A DNA stretch of 64,000 nt from Gracilariopsis chorda. Taxonomy: Eukaryota > Rhodophyta > Florideophyceae > Gracilariales > Gracilariaceae. The DNA lies in the NCBI GenBank assembly GCA_003194525.1, contig NBIV01000003.1, positions 744,001 to 808,000 of the forward strand. Direction: 5' to 3'. Shown one piece after another: positions 12,861-22,680 of the stretch (its first letter is position 1; each line of letters opens with the position of its first letter). The notes beneath the pieces are model-generated. The model was not told the origin of the DNA and did no database searches. It saw only the letters and a program-made list of their open reading frames with translations. A program made the position numbers and the translations under genes.

Positions 12861-14036
12861 AAGACCTCTCTTCGCTCCGCACCCTAACTGCGGAATCTCG
12901 GATCTTCCGATTTTATCAGACGGTCCGACTTCGTTGGACAGCCCTGGCATTTTCGGTCGAACTTCTTCGCCATCTACTGCAGTAACCCCTGCGTGGATAT
13001 ATACCCGCAGTGCGTTCGTTCATTCCCCCGTCGCTCCGTCTGAGAAGGGGGAGGAGAAGCGTTCTACCCCAGAAGTTCTCCCGTCGTGGCGAGCGGAGAC
13101 AAACCGTTAAATACGGGAGACCATCCCGAACACGGGCACATCAAGCTCGTCAAAAGGTCTTCAACAATCCGAAAGACCGACGGCGCAGCCGTCTACACCA
13201 CTGCAACGCTTGGAAGCATGGGAGGAGCACGATGCAGTTCAACTGGAAGCCGGCTCACAACCCCCGCAATGGAACGCCAAAGCCATTGGAACCGTACGAA
13301 ACCGGAAGCCCAATCTCCCTCAAGGGTGTCGACATTTGTTTCTTCACGATACCGCAAAATCGCGCCAAGCATCTCGGTTGACCCCGGCGTTGCTGCCAAA
13401 GAATCGCCAGATGTTCCGGTTAGGTCACTTCCCGTGGAAGGGTCGGCCACCGCGCAAGCGGAAGTGCCGAACGCAACTCCAACGAAACGGTCGACGGCAA
13501 GATCTAAAGGTTCAGATGCTGGCTCCCCGGAAGGGTTACGTGGCTTTTCGTCGGAAAGGTAGCGCACCGCTCCTGCAGAACAATCAAAAACCGCCACCGT
13601 GGAGGAAAGTGCCACAAAGCATGACCCACAATTACGCCCGCGCTCGGCAAACAGCCTATCATACACTGAGCTCAGGGCGATCGCCGGTTCAATGGAGGTC
13701 ACCGTGCGGCAAGGGGAGGTCAGCCAACAAGGCACGGCACGTTTGCCACCCGTTATGCCCCACTGGGAGGCGCTTTGCAACAATGACAAGCCAATAAAGG
13801 CTCGCCATTCACCACCTACCGGAAACATATCTACGCCCATGACAACACCACCCGCAAACCGCGGAAGTGCGACTCTCCCCCAGCCGTCGAAGCGAGAAGA
13901 CTTGCGCCTACTTGCAGTGTGACCAGTCTTCCGCGCTGCGGATCATGCAACCTCTCAAGGCGTCAATGCCGAGGGACCGGAGCCGCAGTGCGGACTGGAC
14001 ACCCTGCTCAGGGACGTATGGCCCCACGAGGGGAAT
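12861..14036 (+). other. low-complexity pol linker of gypsy A
   Basis: Long overlapping frames rich in Pro, Ser, Thr and Arg lie between the integrase end and the chromodomain. Gypsy B has a comparable linker (51900-52979 plus 59323-59525). No known domain was recognised, and which of the competing frames was translated cannot be decided by eye. Confidence 0.45.
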
Positions 14037-14291
14037 GTGACCGAGTCCGGTGTGACGACAACCTTGCAGGGGAGACAGGTGTTTGAAATACAGTATTTGT
14101 TAGACAGATTTGTCAGGCACGCGTATGATTACCACGGAACTCTCGCATATCGCGCCCGTTGGTACGGCTATGACCCAAATTGCGATACAATGGAGGCCAT
14201 CGAGCATTTTCCATGTTCAAGTTTGGTCCAGTATCACTGCCACGCAAGCATTGCATTCCGAGCAATGCTTACCAACGTCCAGGTGGGATAA
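14037..14291 (+). pseudogene. chromodomain at the end of gypsy A pol
   Basis: The segment FEIQYLLDRFVRH, YRARWYGYDP, TMEAIEHFPC and LVQYHC has the fold order of a chromodomain: beta strands, an aromatic/Trp core, then a C-terminal helix. It aligns with the gypsy B chromodomain at 59526-59840 (FVIEHVVEQSF, YRVRWFGYQP, LVEILPRSKIVQYH). Chromodomains at the integrase C-terminus define chromoviruses and bias insertion to modified histones. It is an 84-codon open frame here but is cut off from pol by upstream breaks. Confidence 0.75.
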
Positions 14292-14900
14292 TCCGCTGCG
14301 CAGATGAGTCAAAAAAGAGAAGTGACCTCCTGGAAACTCTGGATCACGCGGTCAGTCGTTCCCATGGCCTTCCGCCCCTTTTCCCCCTTTCGTTTTTGGT
14401 TTTGACGATGTACAACGTCGCTGGTTTTCTTTTTTATCCAGCGTGCTGGTTCGCGACGCGAATTGCGTTCCGCTCGCACGGTTTTCATTTGCATCGATGA
14501 TGGTGCGCACAGTCGTGCGCGCCGAAGACTTTTATAATACATTCGTAATGGTTGTGTTCCCCAGGACCGCGTTTGTCTTGCGCTTCGCGGACTGAACAAG
14601 CAGCATGGGAAAGAAATTTCGGAACACCCGGAAACGGGATGACCTTTATCGGAAGTACGCAGTTGTCTAGCTAAGCCAGGCAGGTGCAAACGCACTAGTA
14701 GTTTCGCTCATTCGTGTGGTACAGCCACTGGTGAGCACAATGTCCGTAAAGAAGGACTTTTAGATTCGGCATAACAGATGAGTTCCAATAAATGCTGGTC
14801 ACCCTAATATAGGAGCGGTGACCGGGGGACTCCTGAAACGAGATTCGCAAGCACCAAGCGGATAGCAGTTTAAGTAGGCTGAGAATAATCCAAAAGGCGC
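14292..14900. other. no gene recognised
   Basis: Short frames on both strands without recognisable motifs. By position this is sequence between the gypsy A chromodomain and the gypsy C 3' LTR, so it may be the gypsy A 3' region cut by gypsy C. Confidence 0.35.
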
Positions 14901-15278
14901 TGCTATGGGACGCGCTCGGTATCGGAGGCTTAGAAACCACACCTAGAGGATGACGTAATAGTGTACCTGAGAGTGAGTATCACGAGGTTGAATCAGACGA
15001 AGGAGAACAAGCGTCAAGGGTGCTTGGTTTACTCTCCAGGAGGTGTAGCTCCAGTAGAACACTATATACAGTGCCGCGAGCTGACGTCGACGGAAACTAT
15101 CCACTGTATCCTATAAAAATCTAAGTTACGTTATTCTACCTAATCCATTACAGTCTGCTGGACCGATTCCTCTGGAGTGTTGTGCTGCGTGGCACTAGTT
15201 AGAAAATACAGATACCGTGTTAGGAATCTTCCATAACAGCCCATCCTTAGCATCACGCATAGTACCCATTGTACTACA
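14901..15278 (-). repeat. gypsy C 3' LTR
   Basis: Reads TGTAGTACA...CCCATAGCA on the minus strand. It matches 21061-21439 at very roughly 88% over the part I compared. A purine tract abuts its start. Confidence 0.75.
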
Positions 15279-15293
15279 TACCCCCTTTCTTCG
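15279..15293 (-). other. gypsy C polypurine tract
   Basis: On the minus strand CGAAGAAAGGGGGTA runs straight into the LTR start TGTAGTACA. This is where plus-strand DNA synthesis is primed. Gypsy B has the same arrangement with AAGGAGGGGGATA before TGTAG. Confidence 0.7.
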
Positions 15294-15496
15294 ATTGCAC
15301 CACGTCCTCAAGGTGCATCACCCCTAAGTGCTCCTCTCCTTCAGTGTTTCTGCGACTCAGCTCTGAGTGTGCCTTGCAGCTGTGAGTTTCGGTCTCTGCA
15401 TCGCAGGTGCTGCCCTCGAATTCTCTTTATTCCGTGCGGGGTCCGTTCGGAACCTCCAAAGCGAATAATCGGCCCTAACCTCACGCGTATCCATCC

Positions 15497-17790
15497 ATGT
15501 CCGCTCATACCTCAGGTGTAACTCCTTCTGATGGTCGGGTGCATTTCAACCCCGTTTCTTCACTTCCTCGTGCAGGCGGCTTTTCCTATCCTGGAGGAAT
15601 GCCTGAACGAAGAACTATGAATCGTTTCCGCAGTATGGAGTGGCTTACGTCTCCTACATCCTCCGAGGAGTCATCGACACGAGTTTCTTGGCGGCTTTGC
15701 TATGGCCTCGGGATTTTTGAAGAACGTATAAGCCTCGACACTTCTCTGCAGGTATCTCTATCCTTTTCTGGTCTCAACACACAACTTTCTTTTGCTCTTC
15801 CTGCTTTCTTCTTCTCTTTTGAAATATCCCATACCTTCAACGATCAATCTTCGATTCCCATGGATACTCAGGTGTAACAAACCTCTATTGGTACGCCACT
15901 GTGGCCTGTGGAAGAGCTCGATAATCGTGCCACTCGGTTGTTCGTGCCTTTCCACGATTGGCGCGTCAGCCTACCGTGCTCCGTCGGTGAATACATCCAT
16001 CATTTTGAGCGGTACCTTCAGGCGAAGGGCTTTCGTGTGGTTCCCGAAACTCCCTGGAGTGAGGGCAAACGGAATCGTGAGGATTTGTATCATGCCCACT
16101 GGCTCCACGTTCCAGTTTACGGCAATAAAGCTCCGACGAGGGTGGGGTACTGCGATATACCTACCTTAGGTGTATCGAGGAACGCGAAATACAGTCGCGT
16201 CTGCAACTTCTCCTTGAGAAGGAATCCATTCACCATGCGGAGCACCGTCCTGGCAGCATCTCGGATGGCCGCTCTTCTCTGGCGTTGCTTCCTTACGAAC
16301 CTTCCTACGACGGCCTCTATTGGTTAGAACACAGTAACTAGGGTACCAACTCCGTGGACGAAACTCGTATCAGGAACACCTTTTGATTCTTCTTCGGATG
16401 GCACAACACGGAGTTCCGTGATATGCCTTGAGGTCAGCGTTCCAAGTATTACGTCCCCATTGTCAACTACTGGAGAGACCATAGGGTGTCACCTCACCTG
16501 ATCGTAGCGACGCCCCTCGTTTTTGCATATCACACCTCCGAGGTACTGGGTACCCACGGCTCCCTGAGAGGATTCGTTATGTTGATTGCCTCTACTAAGT
16601 TCACTGTGGGGGAACTTATGGCGTACCTTCTGGCTGCGGACGAGGGTGTCCTCTCCTATTCGTGAACCAATGATGGTCCTCTCTACTGGGACTAGTCATT
16701 CCGGCCTACACCGGGTCGTTTACCTCCCCTTTCGGTGGCCATGATCCGGAATATCTGCTCCTTGGTTGTCCAGAACCTCCTCAGAGGCACCACGTGGAGT
16801 TCAAACGAAGTGGAGGCTCTTCTTGATTACAACCTATTGGTGGAATGGTCTAAAACCACGGGTTTCCTGTGGTATGAATATGAGGGAGACAAGTTCTGCC
16901 CCATTATGCGAAACCCGAACGGTGACGATGATGGACGCGCATATGTTGCATTTTCCCGCCATATTGAAGGGAAGGCGCCTAAGGAGCCACGAGTGCAGGT
17001 CTCCGATTATGATCTTGAGGTGGAGAGTCTGTCGATCCGTACGCCAGCTCCTTCCGCGGTTGGAGGATGAGCCGTAGCTCCTGCAGTTGGTGGTGATCCT
17101 TCTCCTACTCCTACGGTTGCTGGTGCAGCTCCTGGCACTGTCACTTCAGCGTCGGTGCCTGCGGTCCCTGCGATTGGGATGGATGTTTCACCTATGGAGG
17201 AGGATACGATCGCTCCTGCCCCAGTGGGTCCAACGCCTTTGGTTCTTTCGGCTCCTGCTGTGCAGCCTACATCGAAGAGTGTTCTACCGCCAACGTCTTC
17301 TTCACCTCCGGTGTCGGTGCCTGCGGTCGTTTCTTGGGCTCCTCCGTCACCATTGCCTTCGTTGGCTGCAGGGTTTCTCCTATCTAGGCTAGTGAGTTTG
17401 CCCTAATGGTGGTATCCGCAGCTTCTTCGGTGGTTGCCACCGCAATAGAGTCACCAGAAGGTGCGATGGCAGTCGCATTTTGAGAAGGTGGTGCAAGCCT
17501 GCCTGGTGGTGCGCAGCAGTGCACCAGCTTCTCACGTTTAGGCTACGTGCAAAGCTCGTGGCTGGGTGCTGGAGCTCCGGAAGGCGCGTACTGATAGCGA
17601 TTCTTTGCCTGCGATGCGTGAAAGCCTGAAGCAGTTCATCGATAACCAGCCCACTGTGGCGAATGCAAGCTTGGGTGCGAAGTATGCGGCGCGCTTTGGC
17701 AGAAATATTTAGGTGGTTGACATAGCATGTATGGATCCAGTTCGCAAATTCAACAAAGTTATCCCTTTGGTGGTGCAGTAGTTCCATCTA
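15497..17790 (+). pseudogene. antisense ORF of gypsy C, unknown family (degenerate)
   Basis: I do not recognise this protein. Pieces in linked frames run 15497-15877, 15908-16327 (LFVPFHDWRVSLPCSVGEYI), a second frame near 16168-16650 (KESIHHAEHRPG; GELMAYLLAADEG), 16735-17070 (LLVEWSKTTGFLW; CPIMRNP) and a Pro/Ala/Val-rich tail 17090-17406. A basic segment follows to about 17700 (AMRESLKQFIDNQPTV). It runs antisense to gypsy C pol and tail-to-tail with it. Motif order matches the antisense ORF of gypsy B (60279-62050): VPFHDWRVSL against VPWFHRHGVTL, then a W...W...D...P...R block, then the Pro/Ala tail. Several stops show it is dead. Confidence 0.5.
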
Positions 17791-18313
17791 AGGCTAGTCC
17801 CTATAGGTTTGAAAAGAAAAGAAAAAAACCTGTGGGGTAGTAAAATGTGTGTCTCCTGCAGGTTAGGAAAGCAGAGATAGACCATTGTAGGTCCCTCTCC
17901 CTTTTTTAAACGAAAAAGCCTACAAAGAGTTGCAGTTTCGCTCCAGTTAGGCATGGTATCACCCAAGGTCGTTCTCTGGAATGTGTTCCGGAGGTTCTTC
18001 CGTATCGCCTGTTGAGCTGAAGCCGTACCCTCTGACGCGGTACTTGATTCCTGAAGTGGTTTGACGGTGCGACACGATGTGGTCCACTGCATATAGGGTC
18101 CACTCTGGGGTGTCGAGAGTACGTCCGGGGTATCCTGAGGATTTTTGCCTAAAGGGGGGTCATCTTCATTCATGGACGAGATATGCGGGTTTGCCGATAC
18201 TACCTTAGGTGAATGGGGCATTCCTGGCCTTGGCGCTGGCGTTTTCTGTGGTGGAGGATGCCTGGTGGGTGACTGCTGAGGTCACTTCCGTGGGAAAGGC
18301 TCTGAGACCTTCG
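17709..18313 (-). other. 3' linker of gypsy C pol
   Basis: A 170-codon minus frame (17709-18221), rich in Ser, Thr and Pro, lies where gypsy A and B have their integrase-chromodomain linker. I see no chromodomain in it, so that domain is absent or too decayed to read. Its far end overlaps the antisense ORF. Confidence 0.35.
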
Positions 18314-19806
18314 TCAACCGGTTTCGTGAGATAATGTCGCAGAGCCCACATACGTCGATGGCGCTCGTATCCTTATAGGGGGTGAGGAACTTGTTTGGCG
18401 CCAATTTGCGGGTGACGTCTGGGGGTTCTTCGGACGTTTGTCGAGAAACATTTCATCCCCTTCCTTCTGATGTGGGCCTCGCTTCACCTTCCGATCGAAA
18501 TCCTGTTTGTATCTCCTTTGAACGGCGGTCAACCTAGCCCTCGCAACAGGGAGTGCGTTCTACTACCGCCTGACGGCTGCCCTTTTTGATTGGGCTGATG
18601 TGGGCGCCTGAGGACCCTCCGAAGCGTGGAACGTGGCTCCCATGGCAGTCACAGCGCTTGGCGGGATCCATGAAAGCATTAGATGGAATGGTGAGGTCCA
18701 TGTAGAGCGTTGCACCCGAAGGGTATAGGCACACGTTACCAGGCACGCGTATGCGTCCCAATCGTTCTGGTGATCCACAGTATAGTGTTTTAAGCTGGAG
18801 GCGATGGTCTTGTTGAACATCTGTGCTTGGCTCTTTGTCTGGGGATGATAGGCGGTGGTAAACAGCTGTTTCATTCCAGCTTTTTTGAGATGGCGCCGAA
18901 TATTTTTGCCCCAAATCGGGGACCATTATCCGTCAGGAGGTACAATGGTATCCTGTACAGGTAGAACCAATTCTCGAGAAAGGCGTCGGCACAAACTCCA
19001 GCCGTGGTGATCCTCAGAGGAATGGTGCAGGTGAGCTTCGAAATCAGGTCCGTGATAACCAGGATATAACGATATCCTCGCTCCTGCTTCGGCCGAGGGG
19101 CAAATATATCCAAGGCCACAAACTCCAAAGGACCTAAGGGAGGAAACAAGGCTAAGGGAGTGCTATTCGTCCTTATGATACCCCTAGTGGCGGCGCATGA
19201 ACGGCAGTACGCGACTGTTTGGCAAGCATCATTGGCCATTTGTGGCCAATAGAGATCCCTCTTCATTGCGAAGTACATACGAGAGCCCCCAGTGTGTCTT
19301 GCGAGGCGCTGATAATGCAAAAGATAGAGAACCCTACCCCAAAGGTTGGCTGGGACAACTTTTCGGGGTGCGCCGGCGAGTGTTGCGCGGCGCACCGACA
19401 CGCCATCCCTGTCTATATTCAAGAGGTATGTGGTGTGTCCAACAGTGGCAAGGCTCTCTTTGCTGAACGGGTCCGTGCTTTGCTCCTTCAGGACGTCCTC
19501 CATGGTTATGGAGAGTACTTCCTTCTCCTCCTCAACTAGGGCCATCACCTCAGGTATGTCAGCATATTTTCCACTGGGGTTATTACATTTCACGGAATCT
19601 CCTAAAGGCTCGCTTCCTTCCTCCGTGCCACATAGGGTGAGGCACGGAACTGTGTCCTGCAAGAGGGTTGTACCTTCTCTATCGGTAGATCTACGGGACA
19701 GAGCGTCCGCTGCCTGGTGTTTTCCGCCTGGGCGGTGGGCGATATCAAACTCGCACTCCAGTGGGCGCAGCGTCCAATGTTCTAGGCGTCTGGAGGCGTC
19801 CGTCAA
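18314..19806 (-). pseudogene. gypsy C RNase H end and integrase
   Basis: The long frame 18871-19806 starts in the RNase H end (HRPGGKHQAADALSRR). It runs through the integrase zinc-binding segment (LLHYQRLARHTGG ... CRSCAAT) and the first two catalytic Asp residues (FVALDIFAP; LLTDNGPRF). The frame shifts near 18871. The next piece (18563-18874) has AYHPQTKSQAQMFNKTI, where the usual VERFN is AQMFN, so the catalytic Glu is replaced by Gln. The C-terminal part (18314-18532) has YKQDFDRKVKRG and FLDKRPKNPQ. Active integrase is unlikely. Confidence 0.85.
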
Positions 19807-19967
19807 GGACCATATTCAATTCAGTGGAGCATGATCAGTCCTCAACGTGAAAATAGTACAGTCCAAGTAGGGGTGCAGTAGTAGTACTGTCCACATGATT
19901 GCGAGACATTCCCGCTCGGACGTGGAGAAGTTCCGCTCCGCCTAGGAGAGGCTACGACTCCACTAAC

Positions 19968-21060
19968 CTATTGGCTGCAATCCAACTTGCGGTTGTTCGT
20001 GTAGGAGAGCGCATCCCACCTGGTACTTACACAGGCGTCCGTATCCAAAACCATGCGTCCGTGCCGTTTCGGTAGAACTAATATCGGAGGTTCAATCAGC
20101 TTCCTCTTCAGGATGTCGAAAGCTTCATACTCCTCGCCCGTCAAGGTGCCAATCTGTGTCGGTTTATCTTTCTCCAAAAGGCAGTTCAATGGGCCGCTAC
20201 GTGGGAGAAAGTAGGGGCAAAGCTGCGGAAGACGTTGCAAAAACCTAGGAATGATCGTAGTTACGTCTGGTGCGTGGGCTGTTTGGCTCCTTTGATGGCG
20301 TCTTGAGTCTTGCTTGATACCTGTACGCGACCGGGGAGCACTACGTGTCCCAGGTAATCAACAGAAGACTTGAAGAAGAAGCACTTCTCCAGCTTCCGGG
20401 TTAGGATAGTATCCTTCAGGCGTTGGAGGACGTGGCTAACATGCGTGAAGTGCTCCTACAAGGTGCGAAAGTAGATGATGACGTCATCTATGTATACCAG
20501 GACGTATTGCCACTTCATCTTTGACAGGATTGTGTCAACTGCCCGCTGGAATGCGGCGGAGGAATTTTTCAATCCAAGAGGCATCCTTTGGAATCTGAAT
20601 ATGCCACAGTGGGTGGTGAACCTTGTCTTATCCTTGTCGCCGTCATCCATCTCGATTAGCCAGCGTCCACTATTGGCGTACAGAGTAGAGAATACCGACG
20701 CATCGCGTAAGGAGTCAATACATTCATCCATGCGGTGTATCGGGTAACAATCCCGCACAGTTACCTCATTCAAGCACCTGTAATCGGTACAAAACCTCAG
20801 TGATCCATCTTTCTTCTTGGAGAACACCACCAGGGAGGCCCATTCGGAGGTGGACGGCTCAATAATGCCCTTGACCAACATGCGTTGGATCTCCTCATGC
20901 TCGAAATCGCGTGCATGGGGTCCGGCTTTCCCTGGTAGTTGATGTACCAATTTCGCCTCAGGTGTTAACTGGATCCGGCGCTTGGTCAATTTCACTTGGC
21001 CGAAACGGTCGCAACACATATCTTTAAAGACGGTTAAAATTATTATTATCCTACAGGCGC
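19968..21060 (-). pseudogene. gypsy C reverse transcriptase
   Basis: The frame 20456-21060 carries RT: KKKDGSLRFCTDYRCLNEV, YPIHRMDECIDSL, then RFQRMPLGLKNSSAAFQRAV and the catalytic YVLVYIDDVII. The YIDD box is intact. The LDANWGYWQ block is altered (LYANSGRW). The connection to RNase H follows at 19968-20240 (GEEYEAFDILKRKLIEPPIL; VLDTDACVS). Stops separate these pieces. The frame begins next to the 5' LTR, so the Gag and protease coding part is gone. Confidence 0.85.
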
Positions 21061-21439
21061 TGCTATGGGACGCGCTCGGTATCGGCGGCTTAGAAACCAC
21101 ACCTAGAGGATGACGTAGTAGTGTACCTGAGGGTGCGTATCACGAGGTTGAACCAGACGAACTGGAACAAGGCTCCAGGGCGCTTAGTTTACTTCCCCGG
21201 AGGTGGAGCTCCAACGGCGCACTATATACAGTGCCGCGAGCTGACCTCGACGGAAACTATCTACTGTACCCTATAAACACCTAAGTTAGGTTATTCTACC
21301 TAATCGAATTACAGTCTGCTGGAGCGATTCCTCTAAAGTGGTGTGCTACGTGGCACCAGTTAGAAAATACAGATACTCTGTTAGGAATCTTCCGTAACAG
21401 CCCATCCTTAAGAGCATGCATAGTAACCACTGTACTACA
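21061..21439 (-). repeat. gypsy C 5' LTR
   Basis: Partner of 14901-15278, with the same TG...CA ends on the minus strand. Immediately inside it, GCGCCTGTAGGATAAT replaces the sequence seen outside the other LTR. No TGG-type primer site is evident, in line with an internal deletion. Confidence 0.7.
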
Positions 21440-21440
21440 A

Positions 21441-21860
21441 TTCGGAGGACGTCCCCCACCGAGGCGGTGCGCCAGTGCCTCTTTCATCGCGTTCATTTGG
21501 ACGGTGACCTTGTTGAAGGCAAGCCTAAGCTCGCTGAAGAACTGTGCAATCACATTTCCCTGATCCGCTTGAGGTGGGAAGGAAGAAGCACCACCCGCGG
21601 CAACTGGGACCGAGCTCGGAGCAGCCGCACGAGCTGGACTGTGTACCACAGGAGTGGGAGGCTCTGCCAGCATATGTTGGATGTCGTCATCACAAGTCCA
21701 CGCTACAAGCGTTGCTTCCGTTTCCATCGGTGCCGGATCTTCCAGATCATTGTCCACCATTCGATCACCTTCCGCGTACGTGCTGTGAAAATCGTCCGCA
21801 TCCACTAAAAACCTCCTGAGCCACTCGCGTGACTCGTTCGCGGAGTACCTCCGCACCATT
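21441..21860 (-). pseudogene. ORF fragment with Pro/Ala-rich tail
   Basis: An open minus frame of about 140 codons (start of the measured frame at 21859) that runs into the gypsy C LTR. It has an acidic part (DADDFHSTYAEGDRM), a Pro/Ala-rich part (SPARAAAPSSVPVAAGGAS) and NVIAQFFSELRLAF. The last block resembles VISQFLQN at the end of the gypsy B antisense ORF. It may therefore be the C-terminal end of a third copy of that ORF, belonging to gypsy A. A gag fragment is the other possibility. Confidence 0.35.
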
Positions 21861-22139
21861 TTCCCTGTTCCCTTTTTCCCTCCTTCTTAGGTACAACCCG
21901 TGATACACGGCGCATCCCACTCAACGGTGAAGGTGCCACTCACGTGGGCGTACCGCCTCCTCGGAGGATACCAATAGTTGTTCAACCAACCTTCCTGCGC
22001 TAGTCGCGAAGGGTCAGTCCCAGTTTACACTCTGCTCGTTGCACCGATCCTCGGAAGGGCTCTACCACCGTGTTTACCTCGCCAGATGAAGAGTCGGATG
22101 TCTTCGTCGTGTTCTCCCCATCGGAACATTGCACTACAG
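21814..22139 (+). repeat. LTR-like repeat matching 6307-6631
   Basis: Same orientation and similar length as the gypsy A LTR end. It starts TGAGCC and ends CACTACA. It could be the 3' LTR of gypsy A displaced by the gypsy C insertion, or a solo LTR. The flanks (CCTCC and GTTTT) do not match and no purine tract precedes it, so neither is settled. Confidence 0.55.
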
Positions 22140-22680
22140 TTTTATCTCTTTCCAACGCAGAAAACTTAGATTTGTTTGCCAAAGATGGTTTAAGAGGTTC
22201 AGTTAAAGAGGATTGCATTGCAATTATCTCAATTACAATGCAACTCCGAAGTGGGAGTGCATTTGGCACTCCCCTTGAACCAGACGTACACTTAATGTGA
22301 AGATAGACCGTACAAAGAAACCGTCGTCGCCGCGTAATGCACTTTTTGCCTGCAACATACCTCTTGTCAGGCAGTATACCCTATACCCTTGCGCCTTAAG
22401 TGGAAAAAAGGTGGGAGGGGGGTTCCGTATGAGATGGGACCTCATGTTTAGGAACCCCCCCTCTATCGTCTGCTTCCACCACAACCTGTGGCACCAACGT
22501 CGCAACCATCCCGGCGCGTAAACCAAGGATCTGAAAGGAAGGCATTTGACCAAACAGGTCAGTAAGGACAAGATGTTTCTCTGAAACTGTGGTGTCCTTC
22601 TTCGATATACGTTTAAGAAATTTATCTGGCTCAAAACTTAGTGATGCGGACCATCTAAACCCGACGATCGTCTCCAATAA
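22140..22680 (-). pseudogene. unrecognised degenerate coding-like segment
   Basis: Minus frames 22396-22677 and 22000-22269 have protein-like composition (SFEPDKFLKRISKKD; VLTDLFGQMPSFQILG) and are separated by stops. No domain was recognised. It probably belongs to one of the adjoining elements. Confidence 0.25.

Larger units (their letters stand above)
6307..14300 (+). mobile_element. Ty3/gypsy chromovirus-like retrotransposon (gypsy A), decayed
   Basis: It contains in order an LTR end, primer-binding site, gag, protease, RT, RNase H, integrase with a GPY/F-like end, a low-complexity linker and a chromodomain. Each segment aligns with gypsy B (45484-62981). Stops and frameshifts are found in every domain. 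No 3' LTR lies next to the chromodomain. One candidate is 21814-22139, beyond the gypsy C insertion, but it lacks a polypurine tract and a matching duplication. Confidence 0.8.
14901..21439 (-). mobile_element. Ty3/gypsy retrotransposon with internal deletion (gypsy C)
   Basis: Two direct repeats of about 378 bp with TG...CA ends (14901-15278 and 21061-21439) bracket a minus-strand pol. A purine tract directly precedes the 3' LTR in element orientation. RT begins almost at once after the 5' LTR, so gag and protease are missing. No matching 5-bp duplication flanks the element (GGCGC versus ATTCG), which suggests age or recombination. A separate ORF lies antisense between pol and the 3' LTR. 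Confidence 0.75.

Noticed and set aside
14901-15278. Gag homology in the frame 21296-21859 extending into the gypsy C LTR
   Set aside because: The last ~48 codons of that frame are LTR sequence, repeated at 14901-15278, so they are not part of the original protein.
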